NCBI GenBank assembly: GCA_025769875.1
Contig: JAGFNK010000028.1
Coordinates: 124,001 to 188,000, forward strand
Direction: 5' to 3'
DNA from: Russula earlei
Taxonomy: Eukaryota > Basidiomycota > Agaricomycetes > Russulales > Russulaceae
Length of the DNA stretch: 64,000 nucleotides
Positions within the stretch are counted from its first letter, which is position 1; each line of letters begins with the position of its first letter. Positions 36,818 to 48,626 of the stretch are shown here, one piece after another. The notes under the pieces were generated by a model, which did no database searches, was not told the origin of the DNA, and saw nothing but the letters and a program-made list of their open reading frames with translations. The position numbers were made by a program, and so were the translations under genes.

Positions 36818-36848
36818 TATTGCAATCGCAATTGCAATAATTGCAATA
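36818..36848. repeat. TTGCAAT repeat in the laccase 1 promoter
   Basis: Degenerate tandem copies of (A)TTGCAAT, present in the laccase 1 promoter and absent at the matching place in the laccase 2 promoter (about 40310). Confidence 0.8.
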
Positions 36849-37416
36849 TAAAGACTACCGTGGGTAAAAGTACCCACGTCGGAACTACGCACTGACTAAC
36901 TTTGGTAAGGCTTGCAAGCTAGACATCCATGCCCAGGACATGCGTACTCACGTCACGACGGTCGGAACCACAGCGGAACTGAACTTTGACAGTTGTGCTC
37001 TTGAGGGACATGCGTATCGAAGTTCCCACGTGCAGGAGTGGACCTCTGCGCCGATCGTACACCTATCATTAGTGACAGTTCAATTGGGTCACCTGACATC
37101 GTTGGTGAGCCGCCAGAGCCGGGTATGCCGGCCCGGCCCAGCTCAGGGCCCGGCAGCCGGGGCTTGACGGCTTTGTGCCAGGCCTTGTACTTTATTACTC
37201 CTCTGTTGTTCATCGGTGGAACTTGTGGTCTGCTGCGGCTCGTTTCTTCCTGGGTAGAGGACGGGTAAGGAAGGGTGTCTACACCAATGTTACATTCCAT
37301 CGACTCGACGAAAGAACAGCTAAAGACAACAATCAGAACCAGTACATAGGGATGCATGGAAAACCCATGTAATGTACGATGCAAGAAAGGAGCCGCGAGA
37401 AATGAGCGAGAATCTT

Positions 37417-40027
37417 TCACGGCCAAGGCGTAGGCAAGAGGGGGATTTGAGAGGGGGATACGCTCAAGTGAGAAAGTGTGGGATAGTACTCTGAGGAGAG
37501 TACGGGAGTGGGGACATCCGGCACACGGGTCGGCTTGACGCTGGCACTACTAGTAACATAGGAACTGTAAGCTGGGCAAAGGGTACTCCACTGGGCTATA
37601 GGAGGGAGGAATACGTTTCAGTCACTCTTCACATGCACGTGGTGGAAACATACGAGGCGGGACAACCTCCGACTTCACGTGTTTTGTGTCCTCCGCAAAG
37701 ACCACAGCAAAACCCCTGATACAAACGAGTCGATGGGCGATTGACGGACGAATGAGCACTAGATGAGTGGCCGACTCACCTCACCAAATGCTCCTCGATG
37801 TGACAGTGGAAGAACCACGGGCCAGGATTGTCAGTGTAAAATCGGATCGTAACATTATCGCCGCCGAAAGTCGAGTTGCCCATGCTAACGACGTCCCGGA
37901 TGACAGGGTCTTCGTAGTTGTATTTCGAGCTGTTGGCGCTACGGACAACGTGAAATGAGTGTCCGTGCAAGTGGACAGGGTGCTTGAATATGTTCCTCCG
38001 TTAGGATCCCAGCGATGATACACCTACTTGCACGACTCACTGGTCCAGCGGCAACACCCGCGGGAATACTAAGTTCGACGCTCATGCTACGGTTGATCGG
38101 GTAGATACTCCCATTAGGGAGGAGTTTATAGGGGTCAATCCCGTTCAGGATCTGCAGCAGTACAGGCACAGAAGGGCTTTGGTAGGAGGTGCCGTTTACA
38201 AAGAATGGTGCCTTCTGGCCAGGAGGAGGGGGTTTCTGATCCTAATATTTTTGTGCCTCAGTAACTGTACTCTTCCCGAGGAAGATGGTGCATACAACCG
38301 TCACATTCAGGTTGAAGTTATAATCAGCGCAACCACGGCAAGGTGGACCGGGCTGCATTGGGTGGGATCTCATCGATAGAAGTACCATTCGGGCGATCTA
38401 TACTTACCACAGGGGTGGGGAAAAGTGGCTGGTCATGCAAAGGTCAGGCACATAAACGATAAGGAAGGGGAACCCACGTGAAGATCTGTCTCGTTGAGTG
38501 GCAGGAGGCTCCTTGGGATGTCCACATTGGGATCGGTGGGTGGATCTGGGACACGGGCGTCCACATAGCGAAGAATGGCCACGTTAGTGAAGCCGGCAAA
38601 GTTCTGACCCTCGGCATTGGGTAAAGCCCGAATCCCTACTTCCCTGAGTCGGATCAAGAATGTCTGGATTAAGTTACGTACAGTAAGCGGCACTTGCTTG
38701 GTTGGCATAAAGCTGGAAACAGGTATGTCAGTAAAGTACTTATTACGGAGCGAGAATAAAGTATTTCATCTTACAACAACGGAGTAACGTTGACCTGTTA
38801 TACGGTATCAGCCGATTAGGTGAAAATCTGACTCAACATTCCATACCAGCAAAGATATCAAGCGAGTCGACCACCACCTCCTTAACGTTATTACCATCAA
38901 CCTCAATCACAGTGAGCTGATGTTTATCAATCGAAAACTTATAAGCAGGATCGCAGGAAATAGAGACAAGTCGCAGTCGGTAACTGTGGTGGTTCCCACG
39001 CATTTGAATTCTCCTAAATTCGGAATGACGGGTGCTGCACTGACCGTAGGCCGGACTGGACGTTCACCACAGCAAGGGGTACATTTTGAGGGCCGCCAGG
39101 ATAGCGACCTTTCCCGTTGATCAAAGTAGAGCTAAACTGACTTCGAAGATCGTTAGACTAGGAAGCCAAGACAGGAATTCACCTACGACATCGCAGACGA
39201 GACAGCGTGATACCAGTCTCCGAGCGTAATGACAGTGTATTCTGCAGGATAACGATCCACACAAGACTATCAAAGCTTGACACGTATCTCACCCACCGTT
39301 GTCGATGTTATACAAGGCACGGTGAGGGTCATTTGGATCATAGATAACCAAGGGACCACGCAAGCCATCACAGTATTGAGCCTTAAAATGGCTGTGATAC
39401 CAATACGTACCCTACAAACGGGAATAATAAGTTGTCAAGAAGTCGGTGAGATCAGGAGGAGTGAGACCGTTTGCTCCCCTGCGTTGAATTGGTACAGGAA
39501 GCTCTTCTTAGGTACAATGGGACATTGATTGACCATTGCACCACCGTCAGCGTAATTAGTAGTCTTTTGGAATATACCATGCCAATGCTGCAGAGGATTG
39601 GCATCCTTGTAACTTAGAAGAGTAAAGGGGACGCTCACGACAGAGGTCACCAAGTCCATGGTTGAATTGGTCAGTTCGTTAAGGACATTGAGTGAAAAGT
39701 CGTCGTTCTGAGGAGACCAGCATTCTTGAATGCTAGAGGAGCATATATGAATGGTTTACTACCTTGTTTGCGCGGATGAGTGGGCCTGGAAAGGTACCAT
39801 CGGCTAGGACGGCACTACAGATGAGGTAGAGATTTATGTTTATGCTATGTGCTGTGTCTCGAAAAGGAGGATTGCCAAGTGACCTACGAACGAGGAAACC
39901 CGTCTGGGGAAATGGGCTTATTGACGATCCGAAGGGAAGCAACAGGACCAATAGCAGCAAAGGCGTTTCCTGAAAGTGAAACGGCGATGAGAATCACGGC
40001 GACTCGGAGGGAGAGTTGTCGCATCAT
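37417..40027 (-). CDS. lcc: Laccase copy 2, closest paralogue of copy 1, extended C-terminus
   Basis: Same 17-exon layout and signal peptide as copy 1 ([20 protein letters not shown]). L1 HWHGIFQK at 39587-39576, [14 protein letters not shown]3 [10 protein letters not shown] at 37982-37959, L4 HCHIEEHL at 37808-37785. The T1 axial position is Phe and SCDPAY is kept. Differences from copy 1: exon 13 encodes '[12 protein letters not shown]', adding two cysteines; exon 14 starts with a proline-rich '[13 protein letters not shown]' linker; the last exon reads past the point where copy 1 stops and ends after '...[10 protein letters not shown]' at a TGA at 37417, giving a tail of about 58 residues after the last intron. 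I found no stop or frameshift. It arose with copy 1 by duplication of a ~3.5-kb unit. The start is the first of two tandem ATGs. Confidence 0.9.
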
Positions 40028-41225
40028 GGCAGCGAGCAGAGAACAGCAAGAGGTGCAAGAAAAAACAAAACAAGGCGTTGTAGGCATCTCTGAAGTTCTC
40101 CCTCGGTTTCGAAGCCTTTTATAAGCGAGAGCGTGAGGGCGGTGCCATTGTGCGGGACACCTGGAATGACAGGTGACCAAGGGACCAACGCCGCAATCTG
40201 GGACAGCTCGTTTCGCGTTATCGTCGGAATGCATGCCCAAGGAAAAAGATGGAAAAAGACTAGTAATGTGAGCTTGAACCGCCCAATCGGAGGTCGTGCA
40301 GACATTGATTAAGACTACTGTGGAACAATCACCCACGTCGGAGCTACGCTGAACTTGGAACTGACTAACTTTGGTAGGGCCTGCTTTGATAGCCTGGAGA
40401 CATCCATGCCCAGGACATGCATATTCACGTCACGGCGGTCGGAACCACAGCGGAACTGAACTTTGACAGTTGTGCTCTTGAAGGGACATGCGTATCGAAG
40501 ACCCCACGTGCAGGAGTGGACCTCTGCGCCGATCGCACACCTATCATTAGTGGTGACTTCAATTCTTAGAACTGGCAGATCCGCGTTTGACAATGGGGGG
40601 CCATGACGAATTTGAACGTCACTCCAAAAATTGATTAGTGTACATAGTTATGATCCCACAGCTCCAACAACATGTGGTAAGTGAGAGTGTTACTGACCTC
40701 ATCTTTGGGTTAAAAAAAAAACTGAAGGAAACGAACGGTATTTCAAAATTTCAACTACTTACATGTCCGGCCCGCTTTGTCCGCTCCGCACAACGTATTT
40801 GATTGGCAGACAATCTTGGAATGGAAGGATCAATTACGTGTTCCTAGAGGAGCCACTGACGTCCTCCCGAAGACCAAAAATAGTGGTTCACCAGCCTCGC
40901 CGTAGTAAACTCAAAGTACGTACTATATCCAATCTCGAGTTGACGAGTTGCATGGAGCTTTTAGTGCAGGACTCACTTCATTCAGGTTTGTGTATGCGTG
41001 GTAAGGGTGGCTCAGAGATGTCACATTCTATCTGCTTCGTTTCAACAAAACTACACCATTAAACGGCCAGGCACGATCGGAGCGGCACATGGACGTGCAT
41101 GGCACGCTCACGTAAGGTAGGAAGCAAGGAGGGGCAAGGGAAAGGAGCGAGAATCTTTCACGGCGCACGAGTCGAGTGATACGGTCGCCAAAGGGGAGAA
41201 ATGGATTCTATGTACGATACTGAGC
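40028..41225. other. Intergenic, laccase 2 promoter and laccase 3 downstream flank
   Basis: 40028-40560 is the laccase 2 promoter, shared with copy 1. The rest is AT-rich spacer without a supported gene. The block near 41108-41170 resembles the 3' flanks of copies 1 and 2. Confidence 0.5.
40116..40123 (-). promoter_or_regulatory. TATA box of laccase 2
   Basis: TATAAAAG on the minus strand, same distance to the ATG as in copy 1. Confidence 0.75.
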
Positions 41226-43675
41226 CTACTTAGATGATGTCGTATTGAGACCAACAAATTGATCATAAGCTGGGCAAAGGCCATCCCATTGGGCTTGAAT
41301 AGGGAGGAATACGTCAGCAGTGGTCTCCTTACATGCACGCACTAGAAACGTACCAGTCGGGAACACCGTCGACGACACCTCTGGGACGTCCTCCGCAAAG
41401 ACCACCGCGAAACCCCTAATACATGGGCAGATCAGAACAAGGAACCAAGGGGGACAAATGAGTGGTCGACCCACTTCTCCAAATGCCAATCGATGTGACA
41501 ATGGAAGAACCACGGGCCAGGGTTGTCAGTGAAGAATCGGATCGTGACGTCATCACCTGTGTCGCCGATGCTTACGACGTCGCGAATGACAGGGTCATCG
41601 TAATTGTAGGTCGAGTTTCCAGCGCTGCGAACGACGTGGAAACTGTGTCCGTGCAAGTGGACAGGATGCTTGGATGAGCGCATTCATCAGGATCGCGGTG
41701 ATGATTCTGCCACGGATCGCACGGCTCACCGGTCCACCAGGAACGCCTGCGGGAATACTAAGTTCGACACTCATGTTGGCTCCCAGGGGGTAGATACTTC
41801 CTGCAGGGACAAGCTCTGATGCATTAGCCCCATTCAGAATCTGCAGCAGGACAGGGATCTCAGGGCCATCGAAACTGACACCATTAACGAGGAATTGTGT
41901 GAAGTCATCACTCTATGATTTTTTTTTAGTAACTGTACGATTCTTTCCGAGCACGGTGCTTACGAGCGTCACGTTCAGGTTGATGTTGATATCAGCACCA
42001 CCAGGAACGGGATTACCAGGCTGCATTACTCAATTTTCTCCGTGAACGAAGATTCAAATAATTAAACTTACCACAGGGGTAGGGACAAGTGGCTGGAAAT
42101 ACGAAAGTAAGTTACACAAATAGGAGATAAAGCAAGCGGAGCCCACGTGAAGATCCGTCTCGTTGAGTGGCAGCAGGCTCGTTGGGATGTTCACAGTGGG
42201 GTCGTTGGATGGATCTTGAGCTGGGGCTCCTGCATAACGAAGAATGGCTAGGTTTGTAAAGCCGTTAAAGCTCTGGCCCTGGAAATTGGGTAGAGCGCGA
42301 ATCCCTACGCTCGCCAATGAGATTGAAAGTTCCTGGACAGAAAAGAAAATACCCACAGTAATTGTCAACTGGCTGGTTGGCATTGAGCTATGGACAGGTA
42401 TGGCAGTAAGGCACTTATTGCAGCGTGAGGATGATATATTTCATCTTACAACAACCGAATAACGTTGACCTGTTGGGCGGTGTCAGACAATCAAGTGAGA
42501 ATCGAACCCAACTGATTCCATACCAGCGAAGATCTCGAGTGAGTCGACCAACAATGGCTGAACGTTATTACCATCGACCTCAATGACAGTCAGCTGATGA
42601 CTATCGATCGAGAAGTCGTAACCCGGATCGCAGGAAATAGAGACAAGTCGCAGTCGGTACCTGTCATCGTTCCCATGTTTATTAATTCTCCTAGATTCGA
42701 AATGATGGGTGCAGCACTGACCGTTGGCCAGGCACGACATTCACAACGGCAAGGGGCGCTTGAGGGCCACCAGGATAGCGACCTAACCCGTTAATCAAGG
42801 TGGAATTGAACACCCTTCCAAAACTTCAGCGTCGGAAACCAAGAGGTGGGATGAACACTCACGGAACCAGTGGCGCCTCGGTCGAAACGTAGTGGTACCA
42901 GTCCGCAAGTGTAACAACGGTTTCCTCTGCGAGAATTAAAATACAGGACCCGTTTGAAACACAACTATCTCACCATTGTCGACGTCATACAACGGAGCTT
43001 GAGGGTCGTTTGGGTCATAGATGACCAAAGCCCCGCGCACGCCATCACAATATTGCGCCTTGTAATGGCTGTGATACCAATATGTACCCTAAAAATCCAG
43101 AAACATGACCAGCCTGGAGCTTTCGAAACGGCAAGGTTCAATACCGTTTGTTCCCCTGAATTGAACACGTAGTTGAAACTCTCCAAGGGGATAATGGGAC
43201 ACTGGTTGACGAAAGCAGCGCCGTCGACATAATTGGTATGCGTTTGGAAAATGCCATGCCAATGCTGTAATGTAAAAGCGTTCGGCTACCATAGAACTTG
43301 GGAGTAGGAAGAAGTCCTTACGATGGAAGTTACCAAATCCAGGGTGGTGTCGGTCAACCCATTGAAGACGTTCAGTGAAAACGTGTCACCCTGGCAAGTA
43401 GAGTTCAGAAAATGGCCCCAGGGGGCGTCCCGAAAAATTCACCTTGTTTCCGTTGATGAGCGGACCAGGAAAGGTACCATCGACGAGCGCAGCACTATAG
43501 AGAAGAGATAGTTGGTGGCGACCCGAACGACAGTGATCTCAGTGACTTACGAGCGGGTGAAGCCGTCGGGGGCGATATTAGTATTAATTACCGTGAGCTC
43601 GGCAGTTGGGCCAACAGCAGCATAAGCCCTCGTCAAGATGGCGGCGAGGAGCACAGAACGAGCGAAAGAGCGCAT
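41226..43675 (-). CDS. lcc: Laccase copy 3
   Basis: Multicopper oxidase with the same exon boundaries as copy 1, traced exon by exon and open throughout. Signal peptide [20 protein letters not shown]. Motifs: [18 protein letters not shown] (L1), [16 protein letters not shown] (L2), [17 protein letters not shown] at 41668 downwards (L3), [19 protein letters not shown] (L4, HCHIDWHL at 41503-41480). The axial residue is Phe, and [17 protein letters not shown] keeps the substrate-pocket Asp. The tail is short ('[17 protein letters not shown]'), as usual for fungal laccases. Its sequence is the most distinct of the six, with the standard D-W-H-L-E form of L4. The gene lies at the centre of the array, upstream of the copy 1-2 duplication. 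Confidence 0.92.
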
Positions 43676-46113
43676 GACAATGCGTTGGATATCTCGAAAG
43701 GAACGGAAGGAGGTAAACCTCAGGCTTGGGTGGGGAGCCTATGGCAAGCTGGACCACCTTTCGAAGTGTCTTATACTACGAGAACACGGACAACGCTTCT
43801 AGTGCCAAAATATTAGCGCAAAGAAATGGTCATGAGGCATTTACCTACGGTCTGTGAGGTACCCGCAAAGTTATGTCCGCCCCAACGTGCATGATTTGGC
43901 GTTGAATGCCACCGAGTGGGACAGATGTCTAGGAAGCGGCCAGCATCATGTCGACAAGCGAGGAATCGGCCGTGCTCGAGCGGCAATGAACATCCTAAAA
44001 TATATGAATTACGTAACTTTGTCGTCTTTTCGCCGTCACGTATGGAAGACGTCGAGTGAACGATCTACTCCTCCGCGGGTCCGAATAGATCTCTCTTGGC
44101 CATCGTGGCGGCAGGTCCCTCCTCCTGTATGGTGGGAAGAAGGCCGGTCGTGAGGATGCAAGCGGTGTGGCCGTGGGGGTGCCATTTGCGTTTCTGAGGC
44201 AAATCGGCTGGGAGAACGCATGTGCATAATCAAATGCCAGCGTAACCCCAACAAGCTACTCCTGCCTTACGCGATAGCTCTTCTAGTCTCGGAGTGCCTC
44301 GTGCTCGCGAAAACGCGTTTCGATCCACACGTTTGGCGTTTGGCATTAGCCGCAGAATGATGGCATCATCGATTTTGCCTCCTCGGGTCGGATCCAATTT
44401 TTGACTCCAAGTCATCCCGTCGAGAACGGATGTGACTGCTTGCATCCTATTCCACCGTACCGTGGTCCGTCTCCATAGATCTGCCCGTTGTCGGCATGTG
44501 ATGCTTGGATTGGTAGGCGAGAATATGGAACTGAGGTATTTTATTCATGAATCGCAAATTTATCCGCTTCGAGCATAGAGCGATTTGCTTCGACGTCCTC
44601 AGCATGAGGTCTCTTCAAGCCTACAGCGTTATTATCACGCACGACATGCATGCTGATTACAAAGAGGTGCGATGGCCGTGGGTGCCGCCTGGTTGGTATG
44701 TACGAGTAAAAGGTATGGCTTGTAGTCATGATTATGTGCCACGTCGTAAACGGCTTGTAAGATGAGGTAGGTACTAGCCTTGCAACCCTTTCCCTCACCA
44801 TGGCCCTCCAGTCGTAGACTTAAAATGAAAGGGGTCGGCCTGGGGTCTGGGGCCAGTGGCAGTGGTGTGAAGGCGATGTGGGCGTGCTGCTGACGCAACA
44901 GTGATGCCTCGAAAGGAGATCAAGTGTCTCCACGCAAGCTGTGGAGCGGAGGCGGTCTGCAGTGGGTGGCGTTGATCTGGCGTCCTGGTTCAGTCCTCGC
45001 AACTTGGAACGCCAGGGCCTTGAAGCGACGAATGGAGGCGAAACAGCGGCCGATGCGCGGACCGGATCGATGATGCATTTGCAGCGCACACGCCGTGAGC
45101 GATCGATCTGGAACGATGTGACCACCACGCACGCAGTCCGGTTTGGGTGCCGTCGGCTCACGCCTGACCGAGCCACGTCGAGCGCCGCGCCGGCGAAAAG
45201 GGGGGGAAGAGGCCAGCAGCTTCGGTAGTCTTTCGGCGACATCCGAGGGTTCTCGTGCCAATAAAAGGCGGTCACGGTCGCCTCTGTGCAATGTGCGCGT
45301 GACGGCGGTCTTGGCTGTCGGATGGTGTGAGTTGTGATGTGTGGTCGCATTGCAGACCCGTTGACGGCTTGTCGCGTCGCGGTGTTCTTTGTGGCGTCGG
45401 CTCCCGTGACCGCGTGATATGCCACATTTCATGTCAAGCATGTCAGAGCCCCACCCAATCCCGCGAGCTGCGTCTCTTGTTGTTCCAAGAACCGGTGACA
45501 TCCTAAATTCGACTTGGCAGCGAACAGGTGTATATTGCGTAGCGTTTATGTTTTCCCGGGCGCAGAACCATGTGCACTGGTGTCCTGGGGCATAATGAGG
45601 CATTTCATCGCATGTACGATTGTGATGGAATCAAAGTCTGTCTGTCTGGGCGCGACATCCTACTAACCTGTCGTGGTGTTCAATTATCCATGTAAGTGAT
45701 CCCGATTAGTGACGATTCAGATCTCAGTGACAGGCAGAAACCCGTTTCATGTTTTCCGCCAAGATGGAGACTCGGAATCTTCCCAACTGCGCCAGGCGGT
45801 CGCAATGGTTATGAAATATCCTGTTCGTCTATTACCCTTCAGTTTCAGAGTAGGAACTCACGAAGCTAAGGTCAGAGTACAGGGTACGGTGAATATCCCT
45901 TCGAACAGGGTTGTAGGTATAAAAATAATGGCCCTGCGCGCGGAACAAAAACACCACAGGCAGAACAGTATGGGGGTATATAATATAACGTTGAAGCCAG
46001 GATATGAGAAACGAGCGTGAAAAAAAGAATGAATGTCATCGCCACCCAAGCAAAGCACAAAGCAAAGCAATCGGTGAACAAGAAAAGAGCGGAGGACGAG
46101 GCAAGTAAAAAGA
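43676..46113. other. 2.4-kb spacer between laccases 3 and 4
   Basis: The largest spacer of the array. The overlapping frames at 44820-45603 (minus) and their plus-strand partners are Arg-rich mirror frames without motifs. No transposon signature was seen. Confidence 0.45.
43770..43775 (-). promoter_or_regulatory. Probable TATA box of laccase 3
   Basis: GTATAAG on the minus strand about 95-100 bp upstream of the ATG, a weaker match than in the other copies but at the same distance. Confidence 0.55.
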
Positions 46114-48626
46114 TCAGCCAGTTATATTTGCGAAGTTATTGTACGCCGGGCAAAGCTTTTGCCAGTCCGCTGAACGATAAGGATATCACGATGAGCCATC
46201 ACATGCGCTGTCAAAGGATACATCCAAGCCTTACCAGGTGCGATATCCCTCGACGGGACCTCAGGAACGTCCTCAGCAAACACTACAGCAAATCCCCTGG
46301 GAATAACCAGCGCGTTAGTATGATGGAAGAAATCGAGGCACAGGCCTGTCTCAAGAAATGGGACCACTCGCCTTTCCAAGTGCCAGTCGATGTGGCAGTG
46401 GAGGAACCACGGACCAGGGTTGTCCGTGAAGAATCGGATCGTGACATTATCGCCTACACTCGAGTCGCCTATGCTCACGACGTCACGAACGACGGGATTA
46501 TCGTAGTTATATGTCGAGTTTCCAGCACTGCGGACCACGTGAAATGCGTGCCCGTGCAAGTGGATCGGGTGCTTGAATGAGTGGGTAAGGATCTCAGTAT
46601 TGATCCGCCACTATTTGCACGACTCACCGGTCCACCAGGAGCGCCCGCATTTGCAGGAATACTGATTTCGACGCTCTTGTTTCCCTGAAGACCATAGACG
46701 CTCCCTTTGGGGAGGAGATCCGAGGCATTGCTGACACCACTTAAGATCTGGAGTAATACAGGGACCTTTGGCGAAGTGAAAGTGGCGTTATTGACTGTAG
46801 AACAGCACACTCGATTCGTTTGTGGGGTTTGACTATGGCGGGTCAACAACGGCACCTTTTCACTCGGGAAGCGCTCACAAGGTCAAGTAGAACGTTAAGG
46901 TTGATATTGATGTCGGCGCCGCCGGGGAACGGTTTGCCGGGCTAGATCGCATGCTTTAAATATCTCAAATTGGAAGTCTGATCATTGCGACCTACCACGG
47001 GATCAGGAACAAGAGGCTAGAGACACGGAAGCGGTCAATCGCGTTCGTGGGACAGTCGCTCAAAGCTTACGTGTAGATTAGTCTCTTTGAGCGGCAAAAC
47101 GCTTTGAGGGATGTTCCTGTTGGGATCGGACGGCGGATTCTGAATGCGAGACCCGAGGTACCGTAGGATCGCCACGTTAGTAAAGCCTGCGAAGGTCTGA
47201 TTCTCGAAATGGGTGGGTAAAGCGCGAATCCCTGTGCAAGTTAGACTCAAAACCAGAGATGAGGCTGACCAAAAGCCTTACAATAATTGCCAACTGGTTG
47301 GTTCGCATTGAGCTGTGAATAAATTCGGGAATTATGCACTCTCCACAGCCTGAGGAAAACAAGGTGGCCTTACAACTACAGAGTAGCGTTGTCCTATGGA
47401 ATACGTCAGTCAAAAAGGTGTATCGGGACCCTGCTCTACATACCGGCGAAAATCTCGAGCGAATCGACCACCAAAGGTTGGACGTTGGTACCGTCTACCT
47501 CAATGACCGTCAACTGATGACCGTCAATTGAGAATTTATAAGCAGGATCGCAAGAAATTGAGACAAGTCGGAGTCGATAACTGTCACGGTTCCCACGAGT
47601 TCAAACCATGCTCTGTTCGAACTGACGGGTGCAGAACTGACCGTCGGTTACGTAGAACATTCACCACAGCAAGGGGCACTTGAGGGCCGCCGAGATAACG
47701 GCCTATCCCATTGATCAAAGTAGAGTCAAACTGACTTCAAGGATCGTTAGGATAGTAAACCAAGCAAGGAATTCACCTACGGGGTCAGGTTTTGCGACGT
47801 TATGGCCGAGACGTCATGGTACCAGTCTGCGAGCGTGATGACAGTGTTTTCTGCGAGAAAAGGATTTCAGAGACGGTCTATGGAAGGTCTGGCACTTATC
47901 TCACCGTTGTCGACGTCATACAAACGTGCTTGAGGGTCATTGGGATCGTAGATCACCAAGGGTCCGCGCACCCCGTCGCAGTATTGAGCTTGATAGTGGC
48001 TGTGATACCAATATGTACCCTATGAATCCAGAATGATGAGTTGCCTAGGAGTCGCGGAAACCAGGAGGTGCGATACCGTTTGCTCCCCTGCGTTGAATCT
48101 GTAGAGGAAGCTCTCCCTAGGTACAATGGGGCATTGATTGACGAAAGCTCCACCGTCTGCGTAATTAGTGGTCCTTTGGAAGATACCATGCCAATGCTGC
48201 AGAGAGAATAAGCATAATTGTACGGTAGCTTGGAAGGAGAGGACGACACTCACAATGGAGGTCACCAAATCCATGGTGGGATCGACGAGTCGATCAACGA
48301 CAGTGAGTGAAAAGTCGTTCGACTGATGATGCAGAATTAACTTGAATGACCAAAGAAACGTTTCTGAGGACTTAATTACCTTTGTTGCCGAGATGAGTGG
48401 ACCAGGGAAAGTGCCGCCGGCTAAGGAAGCCCTATGAGGTAGAGATTATCTTCTGCCGTAGGTTGCACCAACCCCAAGTGACCTACGAGCGACGATAACC
48501 ATCCGGAGCAATGACTCTATTGACAATCGGAAGGATAGACCGAGGGCCGATGGCCTCGGAGACAATGATGTTTCCTGAGAGTGAAAGGGCGGTGAGGATC
48601 ACAGTGAGGGAGGAAAGGCGCATCAT
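46114..48626 (-). pseudogene. lcc: Laccase copy 4 with a one-base frameshift in exon 14
   Basis: All 17 exons of the family can be traced, and the copper motifs are intact: [64 protein letters not shown] (HCHIDWHL at 46400-46377). Signal peptide MMRLSSLTVILTALSLSGN. However, exon 14 has an extra base at about 46795: the minus strand reads TTCTACAGTCAATAA where copy 6 reads TTCTACATCAATAA, so a stop follows at once and the frame for '...[14 protein letters not shown]' is lost. Using CTACAG as a splice acceptor would need a phase-1 donor, and exon 13 ends in phase 0. The break is the only lesion I found, so this is either a very young pseudogene or a sequencing error. The intron after HLER starts with GC rather than GT. 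Confidence 0.75.

Larger units (their letters stand above)
36548..37416. other. Intergenic between laccase 1 and 2 (laccase 1 promoter)
   Basis: 36548-37080 is nearly identical to the laccase 2 promoter (40028-40560), except for an AT-rich TTGCAAT repeat at about 36818-36848. The rest is spacer, including a GC-rich stretch near 37130-37160, and then the 3' flank of laccase 2. No gene. Confidence 0.6.
33786..40560 (-). repeat. Tandem segmental duplication carrying laccases 1 and 2
   Basis: Two units, roughly 33786-37080 and 37255-40560, align along coding, intron and promoter sequence; start codons are 3480 bp apart. Similarity extends at least 500 bp upstream of the ATG and about 250 bp downstream of the stop. 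Divergence is greatest in the exon 13-14 region, the C-terminal exon and the region between the two units. Confidence 0.85.

Noticed and set aside
44820..45603. Minus-strand frames of about 200 codons between laccases 3 and 4
   Set aside because: Two overlapping frames of similar length, Arg/His-rich, with mirror frames on the plus strand and no motif; typical of GC-rich non-coding sequence.
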